Assembly (NCBI GenBank): GCA_045629285.1
Contig: JAZQQY010000062.1
Location: 1 to 64,000 of the forward strand
From: UBA1723 sp045629285
GTDB taxonomy: Bacteria > Bacteroidota > Bacteroidia > Bacteroidales > Paludibacteraceae
Direction: 5' to 3'
DNA length: 64,000 nucleotides
In this document: piece by piece, positions 11,428 through 21,908 of the stretch
Position numbering within the stretch: position 1 is the first letter of the stretch
How the letters are laid out: the number at the start of each line of letters is the position of its first letter
Position numbers and translations under genes: made by a program
The notes under the pieces: generated by a model
What the model was told of the DNA's origin: nothing
Databases searched by the model: none
What the model saw: the letters and a program-made list of their open reading frames with translations, nothing else

Positions 11428-14400
11428 ATGAAATCTCTTTTCAGGTATATACTTTTCTTGATTCTATTGAATGTAGGATTTGCTGCTGCGGCTGAGACCG
11501 TCTATCCGATCCAGCTTTACGCAACAATATTGCCTCCATACACTAACTGTATTTCAGACTATGTCAATGACGAGATGAAACGTTTGAAATTGACAGCGGT
11601 TGTCAGAGATATGCAGGGGAATCACAGTAACAGCCATGTGAAAGTATTGGTCAAGGTGAAGAGTGGAAATGAGGTTAAGGTCACGGCATCCACTTATCCG
11701 CAAATTCTCAATAGGGGAAATGTGTTGCATGAAATCAATGCCGGATTGTCAATCGTAAATGCCTTGAACGACCCATGCTTGCCCGAAGGACCCTATGAGT
11801 TTGTCTTTCAGATGTTTGATGCATATAATCAGGCGTTGCCGTTGAGTGAACCCGTCAGCGTGTATTGTTATTTGAGTATGCCTGAACCACCATTCTGCGT
11901 CTATCCGCCTGATGGAGAATGTATTGCTATTCCTAAAGTAGAAGTCGGTAATTCATCGATAGGAGAATTCAACACACCTACCAATAGTATTATTAATTTC
12001 ACTTGGATGGATGCTGTCGCTTCTAATATGTCGACGAAGATATATGAGTTCGAATTGTTTGAGGATATCTCTCAGTCATCCACTGCTTTTAACGGACTTA
12101 ATCCGATGTTCGGAGGTGAAGATTATTCAGGTAAACGTTCTATCCTTCAAAAAACAGTATATAATACTAATGTCTTCACTTTGAATGTTACAGCTGCGAC
12201 TATCAAGGAAGGTGGCAAGTATTATTGGCATGTGAAAAACATCACTGACGGAACTAACGACACCTATTCCGGCGGCGTAAATAAATATAGTCAGTTGGCT
12301 TCGTTCACTTATGGCGGTTGCAATAAAGGTGAGGAAATCGTAGTGAATGATATAAAAGATCTTGACGACAAGTTGGAGGTCAAGACTATAGACGTTGATT
12401 CAAAGAAGGTTTCTGCTACAATTACTTGGGGATTGGTCGGTAGCGACAATTCAGACGATCTTAAGAAATTCTGTAAGTATAAACTTTATTTCACAACAAA
12501 GAAAGAGAAGAAAGAGGAAGAGTCTGAAGCAGCTTCCGACAATACCGAATCAACAGCTGTTAAGACTGAACCAGCAGATGAAACTAATGATAATGAATCT
12601 GATGACAAAGATGAAGAAGATTCAAATGTTGAGTTTGTCGTTGATGTTGACAATGCCACTACTTATACAATTTCTACTATTGAACGTCTGAAAGAGTATG
12701 ATGTCAAGGTGGAAGGATATGTATGTGATGATAAGAATGAGATTGCAGGTAAGACAGAGCCGAGTGAACCTAAGGATTTCATGGTGCCAGCCCTATCAGA
12801 AAAGGAGTGTAAGGTTAATCTTGATGAAGTAACTTGTGCAGAATCAGAATTGGTTGAACTAGCTAAAAACGAAGGCACAGAGGAGGTTAAGAAAGAGGTG
12901 ACCAACGACGAGACCAGTGATCAAACTGAAGACGGAAGTAAAAAAGCTGCGGCGACTGCTGATGGCTCAGATTCTGACGATTCAAATGGAAATGGCGAAT
13001 CTAGCGAAGAGACAACAGATAAGAAAGAGGAAACAATAATAAAAACTCTTTATAACTGGTTCTATGCTAACGACATGGATGCGATAGTAAAGGTTACAGA
13101 GGCGACATGTGAAAACGGAGCCTGCACCGGAAAGGGTGTTGTGTCGTGTACATTGTTTAAGGATAAGTTAGGTTTGAATGTGACATTCGTCAATATCAAA
13201 GTCAATAAGGATCATCAGTTGTGCGACGGAACAGTCAAGGTTGTGACTAATCCAACAGAAAACAACCTTATGGCTAATGCAAACGATATCGTAGGAAAGG
13301 GTCGTACTGCGCCAAAGGCTGGTTCTCAGTCGACTGTATCCAAGACAGATAAGGAGACGATCACGACAAATACTAAGAATTCATCATATCGCAACAACAT
13401 CGCTATCGACGACAACTCACAAGCCTATTCTGTATCACACGACGGTAAGAGTGTTGAAATCGGTAAGGTTGTTGCTGATTCGGATAAACCGTCTCCATCA
13501 GTAAGTAGTTTGGATAACGATAACGGTGTAATTGTATTTGGTGTCGACCCTGAATTGAATAAGGGAAGTTACAGCCCATATATCGATTATACGCCAGGTA
13601 AGATTACTGAAACATCCATTATCAAAGGTTATGATAGAATGGGAGTCTCTTACATTGTTCCATGGTTGTCTATGGTGTCAGGAGATTCAAAATGGATTAA
13701 GGCGACACCACAGTTGAAGAATGGTGACAAAAGTAAGATGGATTCATTCAAGGATGTGGTGTTCTATGCTCGTGTCGGAACTAATTACATAGAGCTTAAG
13801 TCGAAAGAGTTAAAAAACAGTGAAGGAAAGTTTGAGGGCTATCAGGTGCAAGTGTTTGGTGGTGAACATAATAAGTCATACACAGTCTTTGCAATGAGTA
13901 AGGATAAGAGTAAAACTTTCGGTCGACTTAATGTCTACAGTATGAAGTATAAGGAGCTTAAGGTAAAACTTATTCCTTTTGTGAATGCAGTCACTTTGAG
14001 TACTGATTTTGAGAAAAATTTGAATAATATCTTTGCTCCTTTAGGCAGAAAGTTTGAACTTGATTTGAGTTCTTTGAACAAACCATTGAAGAACAAAGAC
14101 ATAACAACGCCTTATAAGAATTATTCCAATCTAGACTTTTTGACAAGTGAAGGTTTGAATACAGGAGATGGAATTGATATTATGGGATATAAGACAGCCG
14201 ATACCAAAGCATTGTTGAAACTTTATAAGAACAATGGAGGTAAAGACGATGAGGCTGATGGTTATTTGTTCTTTGTCCCTAAATTCAAGAAGGATGGATT
14301 GAAAGGATTCATGCCTCGTACATATTCAGTCGGATTCCTGTCGACATCAACTGTGGGAGAAAGCCAAACCAATGTTATATATTCAGACTATAAGACTATG

Positions 14401-15933
14401 GCACACGAGTTGTGTCATGGAATGTTCGGTTTGGAGCATATTTTCGCATATTCAGGAGTAGGTCAGGGTGGACTACCTGAGAATCTGATGGATTATGCAG
14501 ATGCTGAGACTCGTTATCCGTCAAAGTATTTCCAGTGGTATAATATTGAGAATCCATCTGATTTCCATTTCCCATTTGTGGATGATGCTGAGGATGGAGA
14601 GGCAGTTTTATATAAAGCCCTTGCGGATCCAGGATTCAAAAAATGTGGAGGTCAGCAAGCTGTATTGGACTATTTAGTTGGAAAGAGAAAAGATATAATA
14701 GAATATTGTCAAGGTTTTTCTTCTGTCATTTTTAGAGATACAGTTAATGCATACGTTGCTGTCAGCGCAATTCAAAATGTATTAAACAGTAATATAAAAT
14801 ACAAAAAATACTCTTATATCAATAATAAGAAGGAAGCTCAATATTTGTTGTTTGTGGTTTTATATTTCAGTGCAGTCAATGATGTTTATGAATCATCTGT
14901 TTATAAAAAAATGGTTGAAGAGAAGCAATGGTTGACAAAAGATGAGTTCAATGCCAAGATAGAAAAAAGCATAAACAAGGTTTGCTATCAATGTGGTGTC
15001 GATGTAATAGGACAGTTATATGGATCCTATATGGTGGATGTACTCATGAAATCCATTACTCAGGATATAATCTATGAGTCGTTGTTATCGTGGTCTGATA
15101 AAGATTTTACCGATTATATTGAAGCGCATAAAAATGAGTTGAAGAATAATAAAGTAGAATTAGAAAACAATGAAGTTTGGAAATCGTTTCTTTCAGAAGC
15201 GTTGGCTGCAAAGAAAAACGGAGAAATATATGACTTGTTGGATAAAATTACATCTTTGGAATACGTCAAAAGTGATGTGAAGAATTTAGCTGCTATAATC
15301 ACTAAATATTCTGATGAAAAATTAGCTTTAATGTTCAACACTGGTTCTATTGAGGAAGATTTAAAGATTACTATCCCTACAACAGTTAAAGATTTCTTGA
15401 AAGAACACTGTGTGGCATTAAATGCGATTGATAATTTAAATAGTGTTCGATCTTTATTTGGGTTGTCAGAGAGTTTTGTTAATGATGCTATAGATGCAGT
15501 TACTATCGCGACTTCATGTGCTAAAGTTAAGTTTCCTACAGTTTTCAGGTATGGAAATATTGCTGGTTGGGCAAAAATATGTTCAGACCTTATTGTAAAG
15601 GAATATTATAGGGAACAACGAGAGACTATGGCAGAAGAAATGTTGGGTAATATAACATGGAGTGAGATTTGCGATTGGAGTTTGAAAACAAGTTTAGGAC
15701 AGACTAATATACTCCGATATCCAATGAAGGATTTAGATTATTTTTATGTCAATTATTCAACTTCGTTATTTAATCAGGAATATAATCCTAATGTGATTCC
15801 GACAAGTGTTGTCATACAGGATGAAGATTTGGCCAAAGAGATATTTGGCTTTGTTCCGACGCATGTGTTGTTTAATATGAGAGTTGGATACGATGGTCAT
15901 GTTCCAAATCGTAAGGTAGAGTATAAAAAGTGA
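11428..15933 (+). CDS. TANFOR-like exported protein with zincin metallopeptidase motif
   Basis: 1,501 residues. The order is: signal peptide (~1-21); a TANFOR-like domain (~25-165, PIQLYATILPPYTNCISDYV then a beta pattern ending in LPEGPYEFVFQMFD); fibronectin-like strands (~185-340); acidic low-complexity linkers (~360-405 and ~485-540); more beta sheet; a metallopeptidase-like segment; and an alpha-helical C-terminus (~1060-1501). The zinc motif HELCHGMFGLEH lies at residues 993-1004, with a downstream NLMDY (M1021) resembling a Met-turn. The third His is one position later than in the textbook metzincin motif HExxHxxGxxH. From about base 14,640 the DNA becomes visibly more AT-rich, suggesting a replaced C-terminal domain. 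Likely co-transcribed with its neighbours (12 and 10 bp gaps). Substrate unknown. Confidence 0.65.
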   Translation: MKSLFRYILFLILLNVGFAAAAETVYPIQLYATILPPYTNCISDYVNDEMKRLKLTAVVRDMQGNHSNSHVKVLVKVKSGNEVKVTASTYPQILNRGNVLHEINAGLSIVNALNDPCLPEGPYEFVFQMFDAYNQALPLSEPVSVYCYLSMPEPPFCVYPPDGECIAIPKVEVGNSSIGEFNTPTNSIINFTWMDAVASNMSTKIYEFELFEDISQSSTAFNGLNPMFGGEDYSGKRSILQKTVYNTNVFTLNVTAATIKEGGKYYWHVKNITDGTNDTYSGGVNKYSQLASFTYGGCNKGEEIVVNDIKDLDDKLEVKTIDVDSKKVSATITWGLVGSDNSDDLKKFCKYKLYFTTKKEKKEEESEAASDNTESTAVKTEPADETNDNESDDKDEEDSNVEFVVDVDNATTYTISTIERLKEYDVKVEGYVCDDKNEIAGKTEPSEPKDFMVPALSEKECKVNLDEVTCAESELVELAKNEGTEEVKKEVTNDETSDQTEDGSKKAAATADGSDSDDSNGNGESSEETTDKKEETIIKTLYNWFYANDMDAIVKVTEATCENGACTGKGVVSCTLFKDKLGLNVTFVNIKVNKDHQLCDGTVKVVTNPTENNLMANANDIVGKGRTAPKAGSQSTVSKTDKETITTNTKNSSYRNNIAIDDNSQAYSVSHDGKSVEIGKVVADSDKPSPSVSSLDNDNGVIVFGVDPELNKGSYSPYIDYTPGKITETSIIKGYDRMGVSYIVPWLSMVSGDSKWIKATPQLKNGDKSKMDSFKDVVFYARVGTNYIELKSKELKNSEGKFEGYQVQVFGGEHNKSYTVFAMSKDKSKTFGRLNVYSMKYKELKVKLIPFVNAVTLSTDFEKNLNNIFAPLGRKFELDLSSLNKPLKNKDITTPYKNYSNLDFLTSEGLNTGDGIDIMGYKTADTKALLKLYKNNGGKDDEADGYLFFVPKFKKDGLKGFMPRTYSVGFLSTSTVGESQTNVIYSDYKTMAHELCHGMFGLEHIFAYSGVGQGGLPENLMDYADAETRYPSKYFQWYNIENPSDFHFPFVDDAEDGEAVLYKALADPGFKKCGGQQAVLDYLVGKRKDIIEYCQGFSSVIFRDTVNAYVAVSAIQNVLNSNIKYKKYSYINNKKEAQYLLFVVLYFSAVNDVYESSVYKKMVEEKQWLTKDEFNAKIEKSINKVCYQCGVDVIGQLYGSYMVDVLMKSITQDIIYESLLSWSDKDFTDYIEAHKNELKNNKVELENNEVWKSFLSEALAAKKNGEIYDLLDKITSLEYVKSDVKNLAAIITKYSDEKLALMFNTGSIEEDLKITIPTTVKDFLKEHCVALNAIDNLNSVRSLFGLSESFVNDAIDAVTIATSCAKVKFPTVFRYGNIAGWAKICSDLIVKEYYREQRETMAEEMLGNITWSEICDWSLKTSLGQTNILRYPMKDLDYFYVNYSTSLFNQEYNPNVIPTSVVIQDEDLAKEIFGFVPTHVLFNMRVGYDGHVPNRKVEYKK

Positions 15934-15943
15934 TTTTATTGAA

Positions 15944-18900
15944 ATGAGAAAATATATATTATCAATACTGTTCAGTTTCATTGCAGGATTCGCAGTGGCA
16001 GAAGATAACTTTGGAGAGGTCCGTGTCGCCGCAACGGATTTCTACAAGGCAGGATTTGAATTCCTTGACGCTATCGAATTGAATGGCGATGAAATTTCAA
16101 AGGCTTGGAGCTCTACCTTGGCAGATGCTCGTGAGATCTATACTTTCCAAAAGTTTTCGGAAGAGGGCAAGGCTCTTAAAAAGGATTTTGCCAATCTCAA
16201 GGATGCTATTCTCAAAGGTGATTCCAAAGAAATCACCCAGCAGTATAATGACCTAAAGGGTAAACTGGATAAGATCACTGATACTTTTGAAGAGTATTAT
16301 AAGAAGAAAGGTGACGACAATGCGTTCAATGATATAAAAGAGAACATTGTAAAAAAGTATGAGAACCTTAAGTCGTCTACTGAGAATCTTGTCGAGAAAG
16401 CAAATGCTCTTTACGATAATGGAGCATCTTTCAATATGCCTGTCGGTTTTGAAGCTGAGTTTGGAAGTGTCTATGTACGTTTGCAGCTTTCTGATATGGA
16501 GTTTAATCGCTCTAATAATGGAAGTAAAGGATATACGAAGGCTATTGCCACTGCCTCTATCACATTGCCGTTTGTTCCAAAGCAGGAAGATGAATCTAGA
16601 AATGTTGAGTTTAGGGGCGACGTTTTCTTCAAGAAGTCGGAACCTGATCAGACTTCACGAATATATCTTGGAGAGTCATTAACGCTTCCAATTATCAAGA
16701 ACAAGGTAAATCTTGTTTTGTTCGGTGAGGATGCAGGACAGTTTATCAATAACGGAGATAACACCAATGGCTGTCCTTTGCACTTGGATCAAAAGTCGTA
16801 TATAGAATTCAACTGTAATGAGATTACAGATGTTGTCCTAGTCGGATATTTTGATTTCTCAGGTGCGGAGAAGGGAGCTAAGTCGAATTTCTTGATTGCA
16901 ACGAATGAAAAAGGTAGTGAAGATCATCCGGAGAAACATGTGTTCTCTCCTTTCTACATGGAAGGAAAGGGTGGTGTGTCATCAAGATTGTGCTTCAATA
17001 CACCATTCAAGGTAAAAGGTCTTGGTGATTTCGTGTTTAAGGTTGAGGAGGGTGTTGTCGACTTCAGTGATCTTCAGAATCCACCGAATTTTACTATTCC
17101 TTCTTATTGGACTTCACCACTGGTCAAAGAGGCGTGGATGGGATTCTATTTGAAGCAGCTTAAGATTTTGTTTCCTAAAGAGTTCTTCCTTAATAAGAAG
17201 TCCGAGAGTCGTACAGCAGTCGGTGTAAAGGACATGTATATCGATGACTATGGCTTTTCTGGAGAAGCTTATATCAAAGATCTAGTCGACAAAGATTATG
17301 GAAATGGTGGTGCTAACATCTCAGTCAATGAGATTAGTGCAAAATTCTTGCAGGGTGATTTCGTAGGTGGAAAAATTGCAGGTAGTGTGTCTTTCCCGTT
17401 CTTGACAAAATTCAAGGATTCTCCTGAAAAGGATAAGGCAGATCTAGAGAAAGAGAGTGGAGACGAAAAGGCAATACTTGAGAAAAAGGATAAGGAGAAG
17501 AATATCCTAAAACTTGAGTACTCTGCCGATGTCGCTTATATAGAAAAAATAAAGAAGGAGACGCCGACCGAGGGTGAGGATGGTGAAGCTACGACAGAAA
17601 CTCCTACAGATGGTTCTGAAAACAGCGATGAGGAAGGTGAGGAAACGAAGGAGGAGCCAGAGAAGTATTATGCTTATAGCGCTAAAGTTAAAATAGGTCA
17701 GGACCAGAAGTATAGAGTGCCATTCACTTCAGTAGCTTATATTACAGTTAAGAATGGAGCTGGACTGTCTATTACTAATGATGAAAAGACAATTCAAGAG
17801 GCACAGAAAGCGTATGGCGAGGAAGACGAGGATCTTAAGAATATGCTGTTTGTCTTCACAATGAACGGAGAATTAGGTGTTAGTTCGCCTAAGTCAATCT
17901 CTAAGGGAAGCAACAAACTTGGCTTCGATCTTGAGTTTAAGAATATTCCATTCGAAGGATTACGTTTCTGTAATATCGGACATCCGGTTGATATCGACCA
18001 TATAGCTTTGAATGGTAAGGTCGGTGCCAAAATTCTGGGAATGTCTCTTGCCATCACAAAACTTGAGTACAAGAACAATCGCTTGATTAATAGTAAAGAA
18101 GATAATCTTCAAGGAAGTGTCCATTATGGAAATATGACCGACCCTAAATATAAGATGTGGGAAGGTGATCTTGGTATGGATGCCAGAGTTGAGCTTGTTG
18201 GTGGCGTAGGTGGTATCGGTGCTAGCCTAGGCTCATTGTTCCATGTTGTCACGAAGTGGTTTGAAGGAGATGGAAGCACCGACGATGATCCAATATATAA
18301 CAGCCATAAGTGGGTTTACGACGGCTTCCGAATCGGAAAGATCGGTTTGAATGCAGACTATAGTGCGTTTAAGCTAAATGGAGAACTTGATATCTTCAAG
18401 GATGACGAAGTGTTCGGTAACGGATTCCGTGGTACTGTCGACATGAAGATTGATCCTATCGGCTTGGGAATCGGAGCTCAGGTTTGCTTCGGTAAGACAA
18501 ATTATGGAAATGGCGAAAACAAATACAATTATTGGTTTACACGTGCTACAGCGGAGATGGCAAGTACACACATCCTACTGTTCCCTCCTGCTGTATTCTT
18601 GAACTCTGTGACTGGTGGCGTTTATAGCAAGATGAATCCAAACAGAACTGTGGAAAAAGCAAATCGTTTTGTTGTCTCTGATGTTAGAAACTATAAACCG
18701 GATCCAACCATAGAATTTGGTTTTATCGCAGGTATCGGCATATATGTTGGATCTGACAACCTTGCCCAGGCTAAGGCAGAGATGGAGTTGACATTCTCAA
18801 AGAGTTTGGCATTGGATCAGATCAGAATAGGTGGTGAGTTCTCTATGATAGCTCCGAAGTCTGCGAAGTTCAAGGTTCCTAACTTTGAAGAAAAACTGTC

Positions 18901-19783
18901 GAAGTTGAATAAAAATATGGAAGATGGAGCCGTCTTGTCTGATTTGTCGTTGTTCAACAACTTGACATCGACAAAGAAGGACGACAGCGAGAAAGATGAA
19001 GAGGTCAAGGCGGATTCCAAGGGTACTATCTCAGGTTGGGTCAATATGCAGTATGTCCGTCAGACTAAGAAGTTCCTGATGAATTCAGGTTTGAAAGCTG
19101 ACCTTTGGGGTGTTATCACTGGTGAGGCATACTTTGATTTCTATTCCGAGCCAGGCAAATGGAACATGTCTTTAGGTACATACGACAGACCAAATATTTT
19201 GAGGTTCATGAATTTTGCCAAGTGTAGGTCATACTTTGAGATGGGACACCTTTCTCGCTACTTCTATCCGCCGTTGTCAGTTGAGGCTGCAAAACAGTTC
19301 GGATATACGGGTGAGGATTATTCTGATAAGGCGGATAATTTGAAGAACGGTAAGGGATTTGCATTTGCTTTGGACATGGATGCAGGACTTGATATAGAAC
19401 CTTTGAATTGTGTCTATCTTAACCTTTATCTGAATGGCGGTACAGATTTGTTGATTGCTGAGCGACCATATTTCTATGATAAGAAATGTAGAACTTGGAG
19501 AGCTTCCGGTGATGTCTACGGATCTATCGGTGTGAAGTTCGGTGCAATTATTGATATCGGACCTATCGAGGAGAAAATTAAGATATTCCACGGTTCCGCA
19601 TTCCTAGGCTTGCAGGGTGAACTGCCTGCTCCTGCGTATGGAAAAGGATTGGCTAAATTCAACGCTTCCTTCGGTAACGGATGGTTTGATGTAGACAAAT
19701 CATATAGAGTGTCGTTTGGTAAAAGACCAGGTAGCTGCGACAATTTGGATAACGTTAAAGAGATGTATGATGAGACTAAATAA
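15944..19783 (+). CDS. Large exported beta-rich protein of unknown function
   Basis: 1,279 residues with a signal peptide (MRKYILSILFSFIAGFAVAE). Residues ~40-155 are charged and helical (probable coiled coil). The remainder is beta-rich with many Gly-aromatic strands, and there is an acidic Glu/Thr linker near residues 540-570 like those of the preceding gene. The C-terminal part contains repeated amphipathic strands (KFGAIIDIGP, AFLGLQGELPAP), which may form a surface or outer-membrane beta structure. No enzymatic motif was recognised. It begins 10 bp after the TANFOR-type gene, and its last 17 bases overlap the fibronectin gene, so the genes look translationally coupled. The function is probably shared with the adhesin operon, by inference from position only. 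Confidence 0.55.
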   Translation: MRKYILSILFSFIAGFAVAEDNFGEVRVAATDFYKAGFEFLDAIELNGDEISKAWSSTLADAREIYTFQKFSEEGKALKKDFANLKDAILKGDSKEITQQYNDLKGKLDKITDTFEEYYKKKGDDNAFNDIKENIVKKYENLKSSTENLVEKANALYDNGASFNMPVGFEAEFGSVYVRLQLSDMEFNRSNNGSKGYTKAIATASITLPFVPKQEDESRNVEFRGDVFFKKSEPDQTSRIYLGESLTLPIIKNKVNLVLFGEDAGQFINNGDNTNGCPLHLDQKSYIEFNCNEITDVVLVGYFDFSGAEKGAKSNFLIATNEKGSEDHPEKHVFSPFYMEGKGGVSSRLCFNTPFKVKGLGDFVFKVEEGVVDFSDLQNPPNFTIPSYWTSPLVKEAWMGFYLKQLKILFPKEFFLNKKSESRTAVGVKDMYIDDYGFSGEAYIKDLVDKDYGNGGANISVNEISAKFLQGDFVGGKIAGSVSFPFLTKFKDSPEKDKADLEKESGDEKAILEKKDKEKNILKLEYSADVAYIEKIKKETPTEGEDGEATTETPTDGSENSDEEGEETKEEPEKYYAYSAKVKIGQDQKYRVPFTSVAYITVKNGAGLSITNDEKTIQEAQKAYGEEDEDLKNMLFVFTMNGELGVSSPKSISKGSNKLGFDLEFKNIPFEGLRFCNIGHPVDIDHIALNGKVGAKILGMSLAITKLEYKNNRLINSKEDNLQGSVHYGNMTDPKYKMWEGDLGMDARVELVGGVGGIGASLGSLFHVVTKWFEGDGSTDDDPIYNSHKWVYDGFRIGKIGLNADYSAFKLNGELDIFKDDEVFGNGFRGTVDMKIDPIGLGIGAQVCFGKTNYGNGENKYNYWFTRATAEMASTHILLFPPAVFLNSVTGGVYSKMNPNRTVEKANRFVVSDVRNYKPDPTIEFGFIAGIGIYVGSDNLAQAKAEMELTFSKSLALDQIRIGGEFSMIAPKSAKFKVPNFEEKLSKLNKNMEDGAVLSDLSLFNNLTSTKKDDSEKDEEVKADSKGTISGWVNMQYVRQTKKFLMNSGLKADLWGVITGEAYFDFYSEPGKWNMSLGTYDRPNILRFMNFAKCRSYFEMGHLSRYFYPPLSVEAAKQFGYTGEDYSDKADNLKNGKGFAFALDMDAGLDIEPLNCVYLNLYLNGGTDLLIAERPYFYDKKCRTWRASGDVYGSIGVKFGAIIDIGPIEEKIKIFHGSAFLGLQGELPAPAYGKGLAKFNASFGNGWFDVDKSYRVSFGKRPGSCDNLDNVKEMYDETK

Positions 19784-21836
19784 ATATAGATATTCAGTTT
19801 TGACGTTGCTTTTGTTTATGGTGACGTCTCTATTCTCACAGACCAAGTCGGACATAGCGGTCAGAGCATTTTATTACAACAAGTGTGTTTTCCTTCGTTG
19901 GAAGGTCAATGATACCAAAGCATATCTAAAATGTTCAAAGGATGGCTTTGTTGTGGATCGACGTGAGGCAGGTGAACCATGGCAACCTATGGGGCAAATC
20001 AGAGTCGGTTCGTATGAGGAGGTAGATAATTATAGTGCCCGCAACAAAAACGGTGCTTTGCTTAAACTGATGCTCTATAAGGATGAGTATATGCAGCAGT
20101 TGATTGAAGAGAATCCTACAATCAACAGAGATTCTTTACGAAGAAAGTTTGAGAAGCAGACAAAAGGCAATGATGACCAGTTGTATGAATTCCTGCTTCT
20201 TGGAGCCGAATTCAGTATCGACGTCGCTAAGTTTGCTGCTCTAAACTACATGGACGACCATGTGTTGACTCAGCAGAATTATGAATACCGTGTGCGCCCG
20301 GCCGATTCTAAACTCAAGTATTCGAGTGAGGTCGTGAAGGTATCTACTGCCAAAAACTATCCGATTCCACAGATGAGTAAACTGTCTGTGAAGAGAACTC
20401 GTGAGAATCTGATTTTCCGTTGGTCTATCACTGGAGAGATGAAAGAAGGTTTTTCCGGATATGAGTTGGAACGTAGTGTTGATGGACGACGTTTTGAGCT
20501 GGTCAATGATGTGCCTATCGTTCATTTGGTATCCAATCAAAGCACACAGGATACTTGTATTTACACAGATTCACTTCCAAAGTGCGGTAGAACATACTAC
20601 TATCGTGTACGAGGATTCAGTAAGTTCGGTTTGAATGGTCCATACAGTAATATTGTCACAGAACGTTGTGAGGATGATCTTACTGTGTTCCCTAAGATTG
20701 AGTCTGTAGTGTTTAATAAAAATGGAGAGGCTGAGATTAAGTGGGTCGCTGAAAATCCTGAGAAACAGAAAATTGCAGGATTTGAAGTACAACGTGCTAC
20801 CGATATCAATTCAGAGAAGACTGGTTTCACATCTCTGACCAAACGTTTGCCTGTAACGACCACCTCTTATGTCGACAAGACCCCGTTTAAGGATAATTTC
20901 TATAGAGTCGTCGCCTTTGGTGAAGGAAATCAGAGCAATTACGGAAATATCGTTTATGCTCATGCTCATGATACGCTGCCTCCGTCGATTCCGACTGGCC
21001 TTAAAGGAATTATCGACTCGGCTGGAGTGCTGTCTTTGACGTGGAATGATAATCCCGAAGCTGATATCAGAGGTTATAAAGTCTTTTTTGCCAACGACTC
21101 TAATGATGTCTTTGTCTCTGCATGCGACACGTTACTGAAGAAACCTAGTTATAGTGATACTTTATATTTGGGTTCACTTACTAATGAAATCTATTATAAG
21201 GTCATTGCCGTAGGTGACAACTATGGACAGAGTACCATGTCTCCGGCAATTAAGGTCATGAAACCCGATACGATCGCACCGTCTCCGGCTGTGTTCAAAA
21301 ATGTAATGCAGGATTCTACCGGTGCGATAATTGTGGAGTGGTATGACAGTCCAAGCAATGATGTCGTTAAAACAGTCGTTTTGAGATATCGTGAAAAGCA
21401 TGTCGGTTGGGATACATTAGGCATTTGGTCCGGTGATTCTACAAGTATGATGTTGAAAGATACTGCTGATTTTATCGGAGAACATGTGATATATAAGATT
21501 GTCGTTTCAGATGAGGTCGGTAATCAAAGTGTCTCTCAGGAATATATTGTCAAGTCTAAATATGTAAAACCTCATTGTTTTAAGGATTTTCACGTTACTG
21601 TCGACAAAAATCTTGGTGAAATCGAGCTACATTGGTCGAAATGCGGATGTGATGTGTTTATGACACGTATCTATAGAATCGACGACGGAGTACAGCGTCT
21701 TCTTGTCACTTTGGAAGGACAGGAGACAGGATACATAGATTCTAAGATAGCAATCGGACATACGTACCAATATCTGTTGCTGCCTGTTACAGAGAAGATG
21801 AGTCAGGTGGAGAAGTCGGAAGTGATAGATTTCTAA
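19767..21836 (+). CDS. Exported fibronectin type III repeat protein
   Basis: The chosen ATG at 19767 gives MMRLNKYRYSVLTLLLFMVT, a good signal peptide, and overlaps the upstream stop by 17 bp; an upstream in-frame start would place a charged peptide before the signal. The product has 689 residues. After an N-terminal region (~25-200) come about five fibronectin III-like modules (~205-310, 315-400, 405-495, 500-590, 600-689). The clearest is DTLPPSIPTGLKGII followed by SLTWNDNPEADIRGYKVF. Such modules mediate protein or glycan contacts on secreted proteins. No sortase, lipobox or obvious T9SS C-terminal domain was seen. Last gene of the adhesin operon; the next gene, clpC, has its own promoter. 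Confidence 0.7.
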   Translation: MMRLNKYRYSVLTLLLFMVTSLFSQTKSDIAVRAFYYNKCVFLRWKVNDTKAYLKCSKDGFVVDRREAGEPWQPMGQIRVGSYEEVDNYSARNKNGALLKLMLYKDEYMQQLIEENPTINRDSLRRKFEKQTKGNDDQLYEFLLLGAEFSIDVAKFAALNYMDDHVLTQQNYEYRVRPADSKLKYSSEVVKVSTAKNYPIPQMSKLSVKRTRENLIFRWSITGEMKEGFSGYELERSVDGRRFELVNDVPIVHLVSNQSTQDTCIYTDSLPKCGRTYYYRVRGFSKFGLNGPYSNIVTERCEDDLTVFPKIESVVFNKNGEAEIKWVAENPEKQKIAGFEVQRATDINSEKTGFTSLTKRLPVTTTSYVDKTPFKDNFYRVVAFGEGNQSNYGNIVYAHAHDTLPPSIPTGLKGIIDSAGVLSLTWNDNPEADIRGYKVFFANDSNDVFVSACDTLLKKPSYSDTLYLGSLTNEIYYKVIAVGDNYGQSTMSPAIKVMKPDTIAPSPAVFKNVMQDSTGAIIVEWYDSPSNDVVKTVVLRYREKHVGWDTLGIWSGDSTSMMLKDTADFIGEHVIYKIVVSDEVGNQSVSQEYIVKSKYVKPHCFKDFHVTVDKNLGEIELHWSKCGCDVFMTRIYRIDDGVQRLLVTLEGQETGYIDSKIAIGHTYQYLLLPVTEKMSQVEKSEVIDF

Positions 21837-21878
21837 TCAAATCTGATTTCTGCATTATGAATTACAAGAAAATCTAAG

Positions 21879-21886
21879 TATATTTG
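21879..21886 (+). promoter_or_regulatory. Bacteroidetes -7 promoter box for clpC
   Basis: TATATTTG fits the Bacteroidetes sigma-ABfr -7 consensus TAnnTTTG and lies 22 bp before the clpC ATG. The -33 region is weak, with no clear TTTG at 19-21 bp spacing. Confidence 0.5.
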
Positions 21887-21908
21887 CAATTCAAACTTGA
21901 GAACTTAA

